From positions 1,302,001 through 1,366,000 of the forward strand of contig PZJY01000013.1 of assembly GCA_031472005.1 (NCBI GenBank): a stretch of 64,000 nucleotides of DNA, written 5' to 3'. Below, in pieces: positions 11,237 to 24,287 of the stretch; positions within the stretch are counted from its first letter, which is position 1; each line of letters starts with the position of its first letter. This DNA is from Tetracladium setigerum (lineage: Eukaryota > Ascomycota > Leotiomycetes > Helotiales). The notes under the pieces were generated by a model. That model was not told the origin of the DNA, did not search any database, and saw only the letters and a program-made list of their open reading frames with translations. A program made the position numbers and the translations under genes.

Positions 11237-12978
11237 ATGTTTTATCAGGGAGATCTCCAAAGCGGTATTAGCAAGGCGGTTCACGAATCCAAGCTTGTTG
11301 CTTGCTTTGTAACTGGTGAGATAATCTATCTTTCTATCATGTGTCCTCTCCTTATGTCCGCTCAAATGTAACTGACGACAACTTTCAATATTAGATGATG
11401 GCGAGGAGAGTCAACTTTGGGAGAATGAATTCCTCCAAGATGAGAACGTGAGTTTAAGACGGCCTCGTTTGACAACATCTTTTAACATGTTCGACAGATA
11501 CAATCGCTTCTTCCGGATCGTGCGGTCCTTCTCCGTTTGATTGCTGGAAGTCAGGAAGCCGGATATTTGGCAGCCATTTTTCCATTGCCCAAGACACCTA
11601 CCCTAGTAGTGATTCGGTGTGTAACAAGCATTTCCTACCTACCTAACTTTTGCATACTCGCTTGCAAACTCATTGCTATGTACGAATTCAATCTGAGTTG
11701 GCCAGAAGTACCTTGCACTACTCGCCGAGAGATACAAACACAATAAACTTGTAGCTGAAAGATAGTACATGAATATTGTTCATTGCTTTTGCTAATTAGA
11801 ATCATCAGGAATGGAGAACTAAAGGAATACTTGGTTTCTGGTGCCACTAAGGAAGATTTCACAAAGCGACTCTCTCTCGCCTTAGGAGGAAGCCCAGCTC
11901 AAGCCACCCAAGCATCACAACCTTCCTCCTCTTCTCAGCCATCCTCCTCCTCTCCCAGCAACAGCGCTACTGCTCAACCATCAACATCAGATCCCCAGTC
12001 AGCAGCAATGCAGGCTATGCTTGCCGAACGTCGCGCTAAACTAGACATTCATAAGAAGGAACAAGAAGCTGCTGAAAAGGCGAAACGCGACGCTGCCGCT
12101 AAAGCCCGCAAAGAAGCTCTTGAATCAGCAGCAGATCCTTCTTCCGCATCCAAAGCCTCCGCCGATAAAAAGTACGCTTTAATGCAAAAGAAGCGCCAAC
12201 AAGACGCCCGTGATGAACGTGCCCGTATCTTGAAAAGAGTCGAAGACGACAAAGCCGAGCGTCGCGAACGCGAAGCACAACGTAAAAACCAAGCCACTCT
12301 TGCTAAAGAAGCGCTGGCGAACGAGGAGTCCACCGCAATGGCCAGCTCCAGTAAACGCTCTGCCACAGAATGTGCGTTGCAAGTTCGCCTCTTTGATGGA
12401 TCAACCATCCGCTCCCGTTTCCCGGCCATGGGGAATTTAAGGAAGGATGTTAGATCTTGGGTTGATGAGAATATGGGGGAGGATGACACACCGTACACGT
12501 TCAAGCATGTCTTGACGCCTTTGCCGAACAAGAACATCGAGACTTCGGAGGAAGAGGATAGCCTGTATTCTTTGGGATTGACCCCAAATGCTACCTTGAT
12601 CCTTCTTCCTGTCACAGATTTCACATCTGCTTATGAGGCAAAGGGCATAGTCAGGAAGGGGGTGTCCTTGGGGGTTGGAATGGTTACATCAGGTTTTGGA
12701 GCTGTTAGTGGCTTGTTGGGAAGTATGCTTGGTGGTGCTCCTGCTCCAGCACCAGAAGCGAGTGCCAATGCTCCGCCGAAGGCTACAAGCGGTAAGGTGA
12801 AGACGTTGAAAGATAATGGGGATAAAAGGGATGATAGGCAGTTCTACAATGGGAATGCCGTAAGTCTGAGATGCCGAGATATCAATTTTCAAGCTCGGTT
12901 GCTAATGAGATGGGGAAATAGTTGAACTTCGAGCCCAGAAAGGATGAAGATGAAGACGACCAGAAAAAAAGGGATTAG
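11237..12978 (+). CDS. UBX-domain p97/Cdc48 cofactor (UBXN4-like)
   Basis: The predicted product is 452 aa in five exons (introns 11316-11394, 11448-11497, 11617-11808, 12860-12921), with no frame breaks. Residues 1-100 form a thioredoxin-like domain (start MFYQGDLQSGI, then WENEF, AGSQEAGYLAAIFPLP and VVIRNGELKEYL). A Ser/Ala-rich linker and a long Lys/Glu/Arg/Ala coiled coil follow. The UBX fold comes next (ALQVRLFDGSTIRSRFP ... LGLTPNATLILLP). A hydrophobic Gly-rich stretch (residues about 340-370) matches the membrane-embedded part of UBXN4/erasin, which anchors Cdc48 at the ER for protein degradation. The C-terminus is highly charged. Confidence 0.85.
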
Positions 12979-13771
12979 TAGCTTAGGGCTGTCCGTCTCT
13001 CCTCGTGCGCCATTGGGACTTAGTCTGTATTATTACCCGACCAGCTCATCGAGGGACCGACGTCAAAATCAAGCTGCTTAACGTCCTTTGGTTGTTTGAT
13101 TTTATCCGGCAATCCCTGAAGGCGTGGAGAGCGAGATCTCTTCATGCAAAAAATATTGTTAAGGTTGTGGGGTTGTGGGGTTGTGGGATGCCGGGTGGTG
13201 GTCACTGGTCACACAACCTTCGGGTCTTTGACTCTTTCCGACGATCCCCTCATTCCGGTTGAAATCTTGGTACAGAATTATAATAGCCGAGCAAACAAAC
13301 GCCAGGAAACAAGAGTAAGTAAGTTCGTGGCTGAGAAAATAAATCTTATGGACAATTAACATGTCAGGAAGTGGAAGTTGATCTTGTGAAACGGGTACTT
13401 GCGCATTTATTCTCCACGTCGAAAGAAAGTCAAGCATTTCTAACTTCCCTAATAGCCTACGTGAATATTCAAATTGGCTTTTGTGAGACTAATGCAGATT
13501 TTTGATCATCATTCACCTGGGCCCCTTTCAATATAAGAGGTGCTGTAGAAGGTATTTGTATTTGAAAACTCCAAGCGATCAGTTTTTCAGACGAAACTCG
13601 GCGAAGAAATTCAACTTGGAAGACTTCACCTTTCATTGTGGTTCTCGGTGAGTTCCTCTTTCTGGTGTTTGGAAGGCTTTCTTACTAAAACCTAAAGCGT
13701 GTATTGTGCTCGTCACGTCGCACAGCTAGCTGCTTCGGGAATTTAACCCAAGACTCTCACGAAGCAAGATC
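12979..13771. other. Intergenic
   Basis: This holds the 3' flank of the UBX gene and the promoter of the beta-helix gene. GTGGGGTTGTGGG repeats lie near 13160-13190. Short open frames have no recognisable features. Confidence 0.4.
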
Positions 13772-16647
13772 ATGATGAAGACATACTCCACTATCGGCCT
13801 ACTGGCACTCGCACTTTCGCATATATTCTCGCCATGTCTTGCCGTGGACTTCTATGTCAGCCCAACTGGCAGCGACACCAATCCTGGGACATCAACGCAA
13901 CCCTTTTTAACTCTCGCCCGTGCTCAACTCTCTGTTCGTACAACCGTTCTTACGCAGTCGGCAAATCTCAACGTCTTCATTGCCGATGGTGTTTACATCT
14001 TGCCTGCACCGTTGAATTTCACCGCTGCAGACTCGGGAAGGAACGGATTCAGTGTCGAATGGAAAGCATCTGGCTCAAACGCCTTGATATCTGGAGGAAC
14101 AAAGCTAGGGACTTGGACTTTGAACAGCACTACTGGCATCTACTCTACGTCTGTGCCCGTTGGAACAGTCTCCCGCAATCTTTACATAGGAGGAAAGGCG
14201 GCACAGTATGCAAGAACGCAGCTGTCACGAGGGGACTTTGCGTTTACTGCTACGGGACTCACGTGGACCAAATCTGCCAATGACTGGCTCAGTTCGTTGT
14301 CTGGAATTGAAGGAGCCGAGATCAGAGCGATTAACTCGTTTACTGATCGGATGTCCCCAATCGCGAGTAGCAATGGACAATCACTCCTCATGGAACAACC
14401 TGCCTGGGCTCATAACATCATTGGTTGGGACACAATCCCTACCCCGTTCCACGAAGGCGGGTTTTACATCCAAAATGCGCTGGCTCTCTTGACTGACGGA
14501 GGAGAATATTTTCTTGACTCTTCCGCAGGAAAGATTTACTACAAGCCACTCGCTGGTGAAGATATGGCCACAATCGATGCCTACTTGGGCCGATTAGAAG
14601 TTTTGCTGTCTATTGGTGGTACCTACGACAATTTGGCGCATGACATTAAATTCCAGGGACTTAAATTTGTAAGTCGATCATTCCAGAATGAAGGATTCTC
14701 TTTGCTGACACTTCAAAGGCTCATACGACCTGGAACCGTCCAACGAATAACTACGGATATGTCGATCAGCAAACGGGGGGTTACTGGGGAGATAACGAAA
14801 CGTATCCCATCTTTGAGGCGAGTCGACCTCATTGGTATCAAATGCCGAGCGGTATTCAAATCAGTGCGGCCAAAAACATCAGATTCTCGAATGGAAGCTA
14901 CTCGCAATTTGGTGCCGGCGGATTTGGAATTGGTAACGATCCCAATGCTCATCTTTCGGGAGTTGGTCTTGGGGCCCAAAGCATTAGCATCGTTGATGGG
15001 TATTTCACGCAGATTATGGGAAATTCAATCACTGGTGGTGGAATTCAAGCCGACGCGCACCATCCAAGCGACGCAAGAATGATAAACTCAGCCATCGAAA
15101 TCACAGGCAACATCTTTTTCAACAATTCTGCCATCTACTCTTCCACCGTCCCAATTTTCGTAAGCTACATTCAATACTCTACCATCTCCAACAACGATTT
15201 GTATTATACCCCTTACTCGGGTATCTGTCATGGCTATGGCTGGGGGGCAAATGATGCTGGTGGGAGCCCTGTATATCTCCAGCGTGACCTCTACAACTAT
15301 CAGCCGCTTTACACGACACCGACCATCTCTCAGAATAATACAATCAGCGGCAATCTGATTCATAGCGTTGGAATGGCACACACTGATCTTGGTAGCATTT
15401 ACACCCTTTCCGCAAGCCCCGGAACAGTCTTCTCCAACAATTATGATTATGATGTTTCATATTTCAGCCTCTACACTGATGAGGGCTCAAATAAGATGAC
15501 TTTCAAGAATAACGTTTTCTTCTCGGGCAGGAATTGGTGGAATCCTAATCAAGGTACTGGAAAGAATACCGGAAATAACACTTTAATCGACAACTTTGGC
15601 TTCAGAGGACTGGATGCTGTTGGTGCACCCGGTGGGACAGGTCCTTGGGGCAACACGTTGATTCGAAACTACGTTCTCTTCAATGGGTTGGATTACGCAA
15701 ACACCGAAGGTGCACGAACGGTATATCGAGCCGGAATTCTACCAGGAAGGCGCGGTACACGACCCGTTTCCAATGGCAACCGCGCCGACTCCTCATTTGG
15801 CCTTTACTTTCGCGGTAATTCCCTCATCGCCAACCTTACCAACTTCGACGATTCACCATTTTCAGGTGTTATTTACACTCCGGTCGTATCAGCGCCTTAC
15901 ACTTTGACTCCTATCACTGTTCTCAATACAGTTACAGGCGACGGCTCCGCAAGCTCAAGCTGGCAAGTCACGGGAACAAGCTGTTTACCTCCAACCGTGT
16001 CGATGCAAGTGCATTATACGAATTCCCGCACCGGAGTTGCAAAGACCCTTTCGCAAACTGCAACCTCTCCAGGTATGTCGGCTCTTGGAAGTTCGCTGAA
16101 CTCTTCCTCAAGCTGGGCTGGCGCGTCGTTTGGCCAGACCTGCACAACTGTTGGCATCACGGCGTCTGGCAGGGATGCCTACGACCCAAACGATGACTGG
16201 GCATCGCTTTACCAAGCGGCTGCCGTCTCCGAAAATGGAACGATCACCGTATACGTCAATTCCGTCGATCCCACGAACCCATGGACGAAGAGTGGCCTTG
16301 TCGTGCGCAACAGTTTGGCGTCTGGGTCAAAATCCACTGGTTATGCAATCCTCGTCGTCACACCAGCCAGTGGCATCTCCTTTCAGTACGACAACAATGC
16401 TAACGGTATTCTTGATGCTTACGTTGTCGCTGCGGGGATCAAGGCGCCGGTGTATCTCCGACTAAAAATCGCGAGCAGCTTGGCCGTTGCCAGTTACTCC
16501 AAAGATTTGACCACATGGGTCAATGTTGGTTCGGCCATCACATTGCAAAGCCGGAGTTCCACGCTAGATGCTGGGTTGATACATACGTCGCACATGGGAT
16601 TCCAAAACGCCACTGCGATATTTTCCAACTTCACTATCACTGCTTAG
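13772..16647 (+). CDS. Secreted right-handed beta-helix carbohydrate-active protein (GH141-like)
   Basis: The predicted product is 941 aa in two exons (intron 14669-14718). A signal peptide covers about residues 1-25 (hydrophobic core, then CLA-V). The mature protein opens with DFYVSPTGSDTNPGTSTQPF, the usual entry to a parallel beta-helix of the DUF1565/GH141 kind. Many Asn-rich rungs follow (ITGNIFFNN, ISNNDLYY, ISGNLIHS, FSNNYDYDV, FKNNVFFSG). The last 250 residues form a separate Ser/Thr/Gly-rich beta domain resembling DUF1349-type lectin folds. GH141 members include fucosidase and xylanase activities on plant polymers, so a plant cell-wall role is plausible. Substrate and exact family are uncertain. 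The frame is intact throughout. Confidence 0.75.
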
Positions 16648-18316
16648 TGGAATTTGGTCCATCGGTGACCAGCATCGAAACAAGGATGGCGTAGGTATGA
16701 AAGAGGATGTAGCTACATGCAGCGAATTGGAAGCGAATAAGTGTTTGTTCACAGAAGGCATTGATTCCAGAACATGCAGTTTTACCAGGAATTTACCTCT
16801 TGATCTTGCGTGGCTGTGTTTGAATGTAACTTTCTATCATCTAAATCTGTATTGTACACTTTTCAGTGACAAGGATGTTGTCACATATGGCTCGAAGTCG
16901 ATGATGTGAGATACGAAACAAGCTTTTACCACGCCACGAGGGTATGACCCCAGATTGCCTATTCCATAATTGTGTAGCATGAGCGCCGGCTTTGCCTACC
17001 AAAGTAATTTGGATCAACCATTTAATAGCCGATATAACCGCTGCAGATGTTTTCCGAGACACCTACATTAGCAGATCGGTTTAGATGGGAAGAGATGTAA
17101 GAAGAAAAGCCGTTATTACAAGGTAATCAGATGTCACATTCAGTCACATTAGACTTGTTTCTTCCGTAAGGTGCTGCGTTTGAGCTCAATCCTAGACAGA
17201 TGCATCTCCTTGGGTAATCATCTCGGAATGTGAAATAATCCTAGCAGGTGGGTTGGAATTTTAGAGGGAGAATGAAGGACGCTAGCAGTGTAAGCAGAAG
17301 CTGGGAATGAGGAGGCAGGATTGTGATTGAAAATTGGCGAGGAGAAAACCGAAATGGTGTTGGTGTTGAATAGAGAAGAGAAATGGTTCTGTTGGATAGT
17401 AACTGTCGAATTTCGAGTGCTTTTGATATGTGGCTTGCTGTCATTTCTTATGTCTGCTTCTTAATTGACTGTTGTCGTACTAGTCTATGAGCCTGAACTT
17501 ACAGTTTTAAGGAGAGAGAAGTTAAATAATCAAGCCAAACAACGCTTTGCAGATGCTGGTAACGATGTGCCTTGGATTCCTTTTGTGAAAGGTAAAGAGT
17601 GATAAAAGAGGCTGTGAGCCTCCTCTTTCCAGTCACGTGATTATACAGCCAGGATGAACCGTATTGTCGGTATTCGAAGCCACGCTCGGCGCTTGACTAG
17701 ACGCGTCCAGAGTATTTCTATTGTTGAGTTTATAATCCGTTCTCAGCTTACCTTTCTTTCCACTTACACGCTTCATAGGTATTGACAGAAAGTTTCTAGT
17801 TTCGAGTACTCAGTTCTCTCCATCACACGGCACTCATATTATCCTTTCATAAGACCCGTTTTAACCGCCGCCTCCCTTAACCAAGATTGGGGCCGATGCC
17901 ATGTTTTCGGCTAATAATGAGGATTAGGTAAGGCATCTATCTATACCTTACCTTATTCATCCTCTGGACATACCACATTGGGATGATAGGGTTCCTAATA
18001 GAGTAATGTATTTTTAATTTACCTTGGTTGGGTAATATTCGTTTTACTCCCAGAAGTGGCGTGTGTGGGGGAAGGCGGGGGAGAGGGGAGAGAGGAGTGA
18101 AACAAAATGGCGGGGAGGAAAGAAAACCCTTGATGCCAAGAAAGACCGTCCGCCAATTCGATCAGGCCTCGGGGTTTGCAGAATAATGAATGTACGTCCT
18201 CTTACTCCGTACCTCTCACTCACTCACTCACTCTCACTTCTCAACACACTTTTTGCCTGGACCAGATTACCTATCTACCTACCTCCTATCCTCTTCTCTC
18301 GGACAGAGCTGCAACT
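16648..18316. other. Intergenic, includes the promoter of the XlnR-type gene
   Basis: No gene is supported over 1.67 kb. A GGCTAA box (17909-17914), the XlnR-family core, lies about 400 bp upstream of the regulator's start. AGGTAAGG and CCTTACCT near 17926-17957 form a small inverted repeat. A copy of TACTCCGTA is at 18203-18211. Confidence 0.45.
17909..17914 (+). promoter_or_regulatory. GGCTAA box upstream of the XlnR-type regulator
   Basis: The hexamer GGCTAA matches the known XlnR-family core site, about 400 bp before the regulator's own ATG. It could allow autoregulation. A hexamer appears by chance about once per 2 kb on two strands, so the site alone is weak evidence. Confidence 0.3.
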
Positions 18317-21093
18317 ATGGAATGGCATTTTGATGAGTCAGATATTCCCGAAATTCTGCCTTCATCAGCAGATCCCGAGGCGGATTCCCGTGCACCAGCG
18401 AAGAAAGGGAAAAGGATTGCAAAAGCCTGCGATTACTGTAACGCGGTCAGGACCAGGTGTGATGGCTGTATGTTCTTCTAATGCCCTTTGATCTATGCAT
18501 CTTATTCTAATCTTTTCACCCACCAAAAGTGAATCCTTGTGGCCCTTGCAGCGGTATGTTGTTGCGTTAAGTCCACCTGTGTCTGTCAGCATATCAGAGC
18601 AGCAGTCTAATCCAGCTCCACCCCCTGTGTAGACCTCAGTCTCACCTGTACATATAATCGAAAATCGAGACGACGCGGGAGAGTGGCAGCCAGCCAAGCC
18701 AAAAGCAAAGTGCGTGCTGAAGCGGTAGCCCAGTCCCCGGTAGCGCCTCAAATTCACCAGAACTCCCAACCCGAATCCCAATCCCAAGCCCAAGCCAAAG
18801 AAATCACAGACCAGACAAGCAACAACACACTACTCTATCTGGATAGCTTACAGGACGAGTCGTCATTCCCTCTGGAAGCATACTCTAATTTCGATTTTCT
18901 TTCTCCTGCTCAGCCTAGTGCTGACATTATTAACCACGCCCCCGAAGATTGGATCGGCGCATCTCCAACCAACTCAATGATTGCGGCAACTAGCCAAATC
19001 CAGCACTCCCTGGCAGATCAGGGAAGACGAGAGCGTCTCACGCCGGGTGGCCAGAGCCAGCAAGTTGTTACTCCACAATCCTATCGAAGCAACAGTGAAG
19101 CTACAAATGCGCATAGTTCTCGCGGTTCCGTGACCTCCTCTTGTAAAGGCTGCCCTACTTCCAATCGACAGGCTGTTTGTAAACCACAGCTGAAGTATCC
19201 GGTTCTCGCACCGTTGCTGCCACATATAGGTTCTATACTTTCACCAGGCACAGCATGCGACCTCTTGGAAGCTTACTTTGCAACCTGTGTCGATAATATA
19301 TTCCAACCTGCGTCGCCATATCTTGTGGGGCATGTGCTTAGGAGGAAGTCATTTCTCGGTACTACCTCATATCGTCACTGCCAGCCTGTTCTCCTTGCCA
19401 GTATGCTATGGTTAGCTGCTCAAGCTGGCGAGCGTCCTTTCTTTGGGAATGATCCTAAGACACGGGACAATTGGCTCAGAAACTTTTTGATCTGATCATC
19501 AAGCTTCTCGGAGGGTCTTTCACTTACAATCCTAACAACACACGTCCAGTCCCCATGGCAAATGTGGAATCTAATCATGATACCGCAGAGTCCACATCAG
19601 ATGCAGGACATCCTTATAATGCACTACCTCTCGATGTTGTGATAACATACATGCACCTTGGTGTTGTAATATCATCCAGTGAGTTGAAGCCGGTCGGCTA
19701 TCAATGGTGGCATTTGGCATTCCAGATGGCCAAGGACTTGAAACTAAACCGAGAAATCCCTTATTTTGACCGACCCCAGCAATCGAATGGAAGTCCAACG
19801 ACAGCTGATCCGAATCTTGCGAATGCAGGCACACCGGAGCAGCAGCAGTCAGAAGCAAATCATACCACGCCTACCCCTTCTCAACGTCCGGAGCCGCAAG
19901 CAGATTGGTTCAGCTGTATGGTTGATGATGAATTGCGATACTCGCATATCACAGCCGAGCAAAGGGAAGAAAGACGTAGAGTGTGGTGGGTTCTGTACGT
20001 TCTCGATCGTCATCTAGCACTTTGCTTCAATAGCCCTTTGGCGCTGAAGGACAGTGAATGTCAGGACTTATTACTTCCCATGAAGGAATCGTCTTGGCAG
20101 GGTTATGATGATGAAAATGATTGCACAAGGCCCGAAGCTACAGTCCAGCAGAATACCCGTCCGCCAGCTAGTCAGAGACGAGGTCCTTCGACACGCTGCA
20201 GAGGAATCGATACATTCGATCTATTTATCACAATTGCTACTATACTAGGGCAAATCGTAGACTTCCATCATGTGAAGTCTCGACCTCAATGGAGCTCCAT
20301 GTTCCTCGAGTCATCCTTAACAGCGACTTTTCAACAAACCATTAGCGCGCAGTTGAAAGTCTTTGAGCAAAGCCTGAGCGATTTAGAATCACCGCAGATC
20401 GCACAAGACTCGCAAGCTGTTGAGGTGATGGAGACTTCTCGGCAGTACTTCGGGGTAGCGTCGATAATGATGTAGATTTGACCACATCAGAACGTGAACG
20501 ACTATTGTCAATCTCAATACCGAATCAAACCCAACTGGTAGTGGCTTACGGGAGGTATATGATGCACATTTTGTACATTCTTTTGTATGGAAAATGGGAT
20601 GTGGAATCTATGATGGACGACAGAGATTCATGGTGGGCATCTTCTGCATCCCGATTGACCATTGGCCATGCACAAGCAGCATCAGATGCTCTGAATGCAA
20701 TTCTCGAAGTTGATCACGACCTCGGTTTCAGTCCCAATTTTATCGGGATCTACCTGATGCACGGATCGTTATTTCATATAGGCACTGTTACAATGTTGCA
20801 AAAGCAAGCCCCGCCAGCAATCTTGAAGTCTTGTATGACTTTTGTGCGGGCACATGAAGTATGCGTCGTTACATTCCACAGTGAGTATCAGGTACGTCTC
20901 AGGTTTTACGTACTTCTAAATTGACCTCGGTATTGACAAACTGCTATAGCGCAAACTTCGACGACTCATTCTCTGGACCCTCACAAACATCAAGCGTCTG
21001 CCAAAGGCTCCGCCTCCGGACGAGGCCAAGGTGTATTACAAGATAATGAGGCTCTATCGCTGGTCTACGGATGGCACAGGATTAGGCATATGA
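18317..21093 (+). CDS. XlnR-family Zn2Cys6 transcription activator
   Basis: The predicted product is 859 aa in four exons (introns 18468-18529, 18554-18632, 20892-20949). The zinc cluster is C-x2-C-x6-C-x5-C-x2-C-x6-C, starting CDYCNAVRTRC and split by two introns; a basic SRRRGR follows. The middle matches XlnR: YPVLAPLLPHI, ACDLLEAYF, LLASMLWLAAQ, the fungal-TF motif REERRRVWWVLYVLDRHLALCFN and AYGRYMMHILYILL. It ends with LYRWSTDGTGLGI, the XlnR-type terminus. XlnR activates xylanolytic genes; an ARA1-like paralogue is also possible. Two one-base gaps, in GGG at 19464-19466 and GGGG at 20452-20455, break the frame; restoring them gives 2580 coding nt. It is convergent with the alpha-xylosidase gene 90 bp away. 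Confidence 0.85.
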
Positions 21094-21182
21094 GAATTAA
21101 TGCAAAATGTCAGATGAATTCGTTCTGGCTAGTATTTCCCAATTATGATAATTTAGCATTGTGCGTGCGACCTCACGTTTAT

Positions 21183-23712
21183 CTACAAATGATGAGCCTC
21201 GGACAAAACCGCCACTAGAATACGTGGTCCATCCTCAAGCACGCCCAGTGCCTCGTCGCCTTCATTCCTTCCCACTCGAATGGCATTTTCATATCCCCCT
21301 ATGGTTTCAAAGCTCGGTACCTTTAGTTCAATTGGGGCAGACTGTGTGTATGCTCCGAGAACTACCTGTGTGATGCTAGCCCCCAATTGTAATCGGGACG
21401 ATCTGTTTGACCGATTAACAGCGCATGGTTTTCCCGAACAAGAACAGGGAGAACATCGTTGGGGAATGTCTCAACGTGCCATGCAGGACCTTTCCTTGTC
21501 TTTCCATCAAGCAAGCCGACCCATGTACCAGCAGGAAGATAAAACTCTGCACGACCAGCTGTGTTGAAGATTGGTGCCACTAGCAAACTCTCACCCAGCA
21601 TGTACTGCTGGTCAAGAGTCTGGCAAACTCGATCCTCGGGAATTCAATCACCATAGCCCTCATCATAGGCGAGCCAGACTCTTTGGCTTCAATTGCCTGG
21701 CCGAAAAGGTATGGCATCAGCGAGTTCTTGAGTTTGGAATACTTTGCGAGTATCGCGGTAGCTTCGTCATCGATTTCCCATGGTACGCGATACGTTTTTG
21801 ATCCATGGAGTCGCGAGTGTGAAGACAGCATGCCAAACTGCACCCAACGTTTGTAAAGATTCTTGTCCGGGAGTTGTGCTGCTTGACCCTCCGACATGAA
21901 CCCACCAATATCGTGGGACCAGAATCCAAATCCACTCATACCTAAGGATAGTCCTCCACGCAGAGATTGCGCCATCCCATTCCACGTAGACTCGCAATCA
22001 CCACCCCAATGAACTGGATATTGTTGCGAGCCAGAAGTTCCACTACGTGAGAACAGAACGGCTTCATTGACTCCACGTTTGGCGGCTATGGCATTGTAGA
22101 CGGTTCGGTTGTAGATTTTGGAGTAGTAGTTGTGGCCCGCTCGGGGATCCATCCCGTTGTGGTAAGCAACGTCCTCCCAAGGAATGCGTTCTCCAAAGTC
22201 CGTCTTGAAACAATCGACACCTATTGGATAGAAAATTTGTTAGGGCCAATCCTGTCATATCATAGTAATATATGGGTTAAATCACCTTGGTCCAAAAGAT
22301 GGAAGAGATGTTGCTCGTACCACTCGACAGCGCTTGGGTTTGTGAAATCGACGATTCCCATTCCGGCTTGCCAGATATCGCTTTGCCAGACATCTCCGTT
22401 TGTGCGCTTTATGAGGAAGCCTTTCTCCATAGCGTCCACAAAAACATCGGAATCCTGGGCGATGTAGGAATTGATCCACACGCAAATCTTGTGCCCCGAT
22501 CGTGGATCCTCGTTGCAAAAGACTCGAAATCGGGAAAGTAGACTTGATCAAACGTGAAATTCATCCATTGGTGTGCTTTCATCCAAAAACAGTCAAAGTG
22601 AAAGACGCTCAGAGGAATATCCGCACTCTTCATGCCTTCCAATTGGTTTGTAACGACTTCTTCGGTGTAATCAGTGAGGAATGATGTGGATAGCCAGAGT
22701 CCAAAGGACCATGCTGGTGGAAGTGGTGGGCGACCAGTCAACAATGTGTAATTTTTGAGGATCTACCTCGTTTAGTTCGTGGGTGGCAGGGGAGATTTTG
22801 TGGCAAGATGGTCACTCACCTCTCGTGGTGAAGGTCCGTGTATGATGTACCAACGAATTTCCTCCCCCTGTATTGAAACCTGCACTTTGGCAAGCTTTTC
22901 ATTCTGAACCTCGAGCGAAAGAGTATCAGTGTGGTCAAAGAAGACGCCGTATCCGCGATTGGTAAAGTAGAAGGGGATGTTTTTGTAGCCTCGGACAATG
23001 TTAGTGGGGTTGAGTTTCCAACCCAGAATCAATTACTCACTGTATGGAGTGCAGGTTCCTGCGTCCTCATTCCACAGATCAATGCTTTGCCCGTTCTTGA
23101 TCAGAGGTCCAAATCTTTCTCCTAGTCCATAAACAAGTTCGCCTACTTGGAGACCAAGGGAAACCGCCATGTATGGCTTATTACCATAACTTGGGGTGCT
23201 CGATAGTATGGATCCCCAATGGTAGTTGACGCAGTTTGTGGGCCTGGTGTCAGGGCGGAGGGTGCAATGACATACTGCAAACATGACCAGCCAATATCTG
23301 TCAATTCAGTATTGTTGCCGTTGGACTTGAATGAAATATTAAAGGCGGATGGATCAGTGTTAAGATCTACCCTCAAGTCGCCAGACGTGATCGAGACGAC
23401 GGATCCTTCCCTTTGCACTTGTGGCTCATTGACGATACCGTCAGTGCCTGAGGGGAAGAGTTCTGACGGTGGGGAACGGTTGGCAGCCCCACGGAAATGT
23501 GTTGCTGTGCAAGCAATGATGTTTGGGGCAGGCGATGAAAGTTTCACGGTAATTGTTGGTTTGTTGAGCGTGTCTCCTCTATCTCTGATATGCCTGACTG
23601 TGCAAAGTGCCCTGATCTCATTGTCTGTTGGGTGTGTAACGTCGCCAACCTCAACAGCATTGTAAATTTGAGTGTGTTCTTTGTCGAACCAGATTCCATT
23701 GGTGAACTTCAT
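21183..23712 (-). CDS. GH31 alpha-xylosidase
   Basis: The predicted product is 786 aa in four exons (introns 22990-23040, 22763-22819, 22221-22285). It acts on alpha-xylosyl ends such as those of xyloglucan oligosaccharides. Motifs in order are VGELVYGLGERFGPLIKNGQ, IPFYFTNRGYGVFF, LPPAWSFGLWLSTSF, VFHFDCFWMK, WQAGMGIVDFTNP, the nucleophile Asp in FKTDFGERIP, the acid/base Asp in VHWGGDC, GFGFWSHDIGGF and SSHSRLHGS. I chose the ATG at 23712; no signal peptide is seen, so it is probably intracellular. Four one-base gaps break the frame, at 23193-23196, 22494-22497, 21638-21640 and 21380-21384, each in a G/C run. Exactly four added bases give 2361 coding nt. Confidence 0.88.
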
Positions 23713-24016
23713 CTTGTTGGCGCAATATCTCAAGAATCAAATGTCATTGGAGAGAGACTAAAAAATTCTAATCTAAAAGAAATCAGTTCAAATACTTCAG
23801 CGACGGACATACTTCAATGCCCACTCTGAAATTGGTACTAACTACAGATTTATGTTTTGGCCCCAACGATTCAGGGAATCTGCCTAATATAACGTGATAA
23901 TGCTATTACTACCCTGATCTACTGTTGTAAAGAAATCCGCTTCATGTTCATTTCAATTGGCTGTTGCATCTCACATGCACCTGAACATGCTCCCATGTCG
24001 AAACTTCGACCTGCTC

Positions 24017-24022
24017 GGCTAA
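24017..24022 (+). promoter_or_regulatory. GGCTAA box 1 (XlnR-type site)
   Basis: Exact GGCTAA core on the plus strand, 305 bp upstream of the alpha-xylosidase start and 396 bp upstream of the transporter start. Confidence 0.4.
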
Positions 24023-24095
24023 TTGATGCATTCCTTGGCAGGTGCAAGGTCGGTTAATTGACCCGGCTATCAAATGCGGCCGGAGATCTTGGGTT

Positions 24096-24101
24096 TTAGC
24101 C
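24096..24101 (-). promoter_or_regulatory. GGCTAA box 2 (XlnR-type site)
   Basis: TTAGCC on the plus strand gives GGCTAA on the minus strand. It lies about 75 bp from box 1 in the opposite orientation, giving the shared promoter a two-sided arrangement. Confidence 0.4.
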
Positions 24102-24210
24102 TAGCTAAGCGACCACGGGTTCCCAGGAGTGTGGGAACGAGTGGCATGCTTTGCTTGTTTGCTAGGCGGTATCCTCAATTCCCCAATTCCCCATCCTGCA
24201 AGTAAGTATT

Positions 24211-24224
24211 GCGGGGGCCTGGGG
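24211..24224 (+). promoter_or_regulatory. Paired CreA-type SYGGRG sites
   Basis: GCGGGG (24211-24216) and CTGGGG (24219-24224) both fit the SYGGRG consensus and are separated by 2 bp. Closely paired sites are the arrangement usually reported as functional for CreA. Confidence 0.4.
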
Positions 24225-24278
24225 TAAATAATGGGATAGAATGCATGGTCTGACAACAGCTGTCCCAGGTCAAGTCTT

Positions 24279-24287
24279 TATATAAAA
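24279..24287 (+). promoter_or_regulatory. TATA box of the sugar transporter
   Basis: TATATAAAA lies 131 bp upstream of the transporter ATG, with pyrimidine and CAA-rich leader sequence between them, as in many inducible fungal genes. Confidence 0.5.

Noticed and set aside
16648..18316. tRNA or other RNA genes in the larger intergenic gaps
   Set aside because: I saw no cloverleaf-compatible A/B box pairs or rRNA-like stretches here or in the other gaps; a dedicated covariance search would be needed to be certain.
21183..23712. GH31 alpha-xylosidase as a multiply frameshifted pseudogene
   Set aside because: All four breaks sit in G/C runs and are fixed by one base each; catalytic residues, introns and motifs are otherwise intact, and unrelated essential genes nearby show the same type of break.
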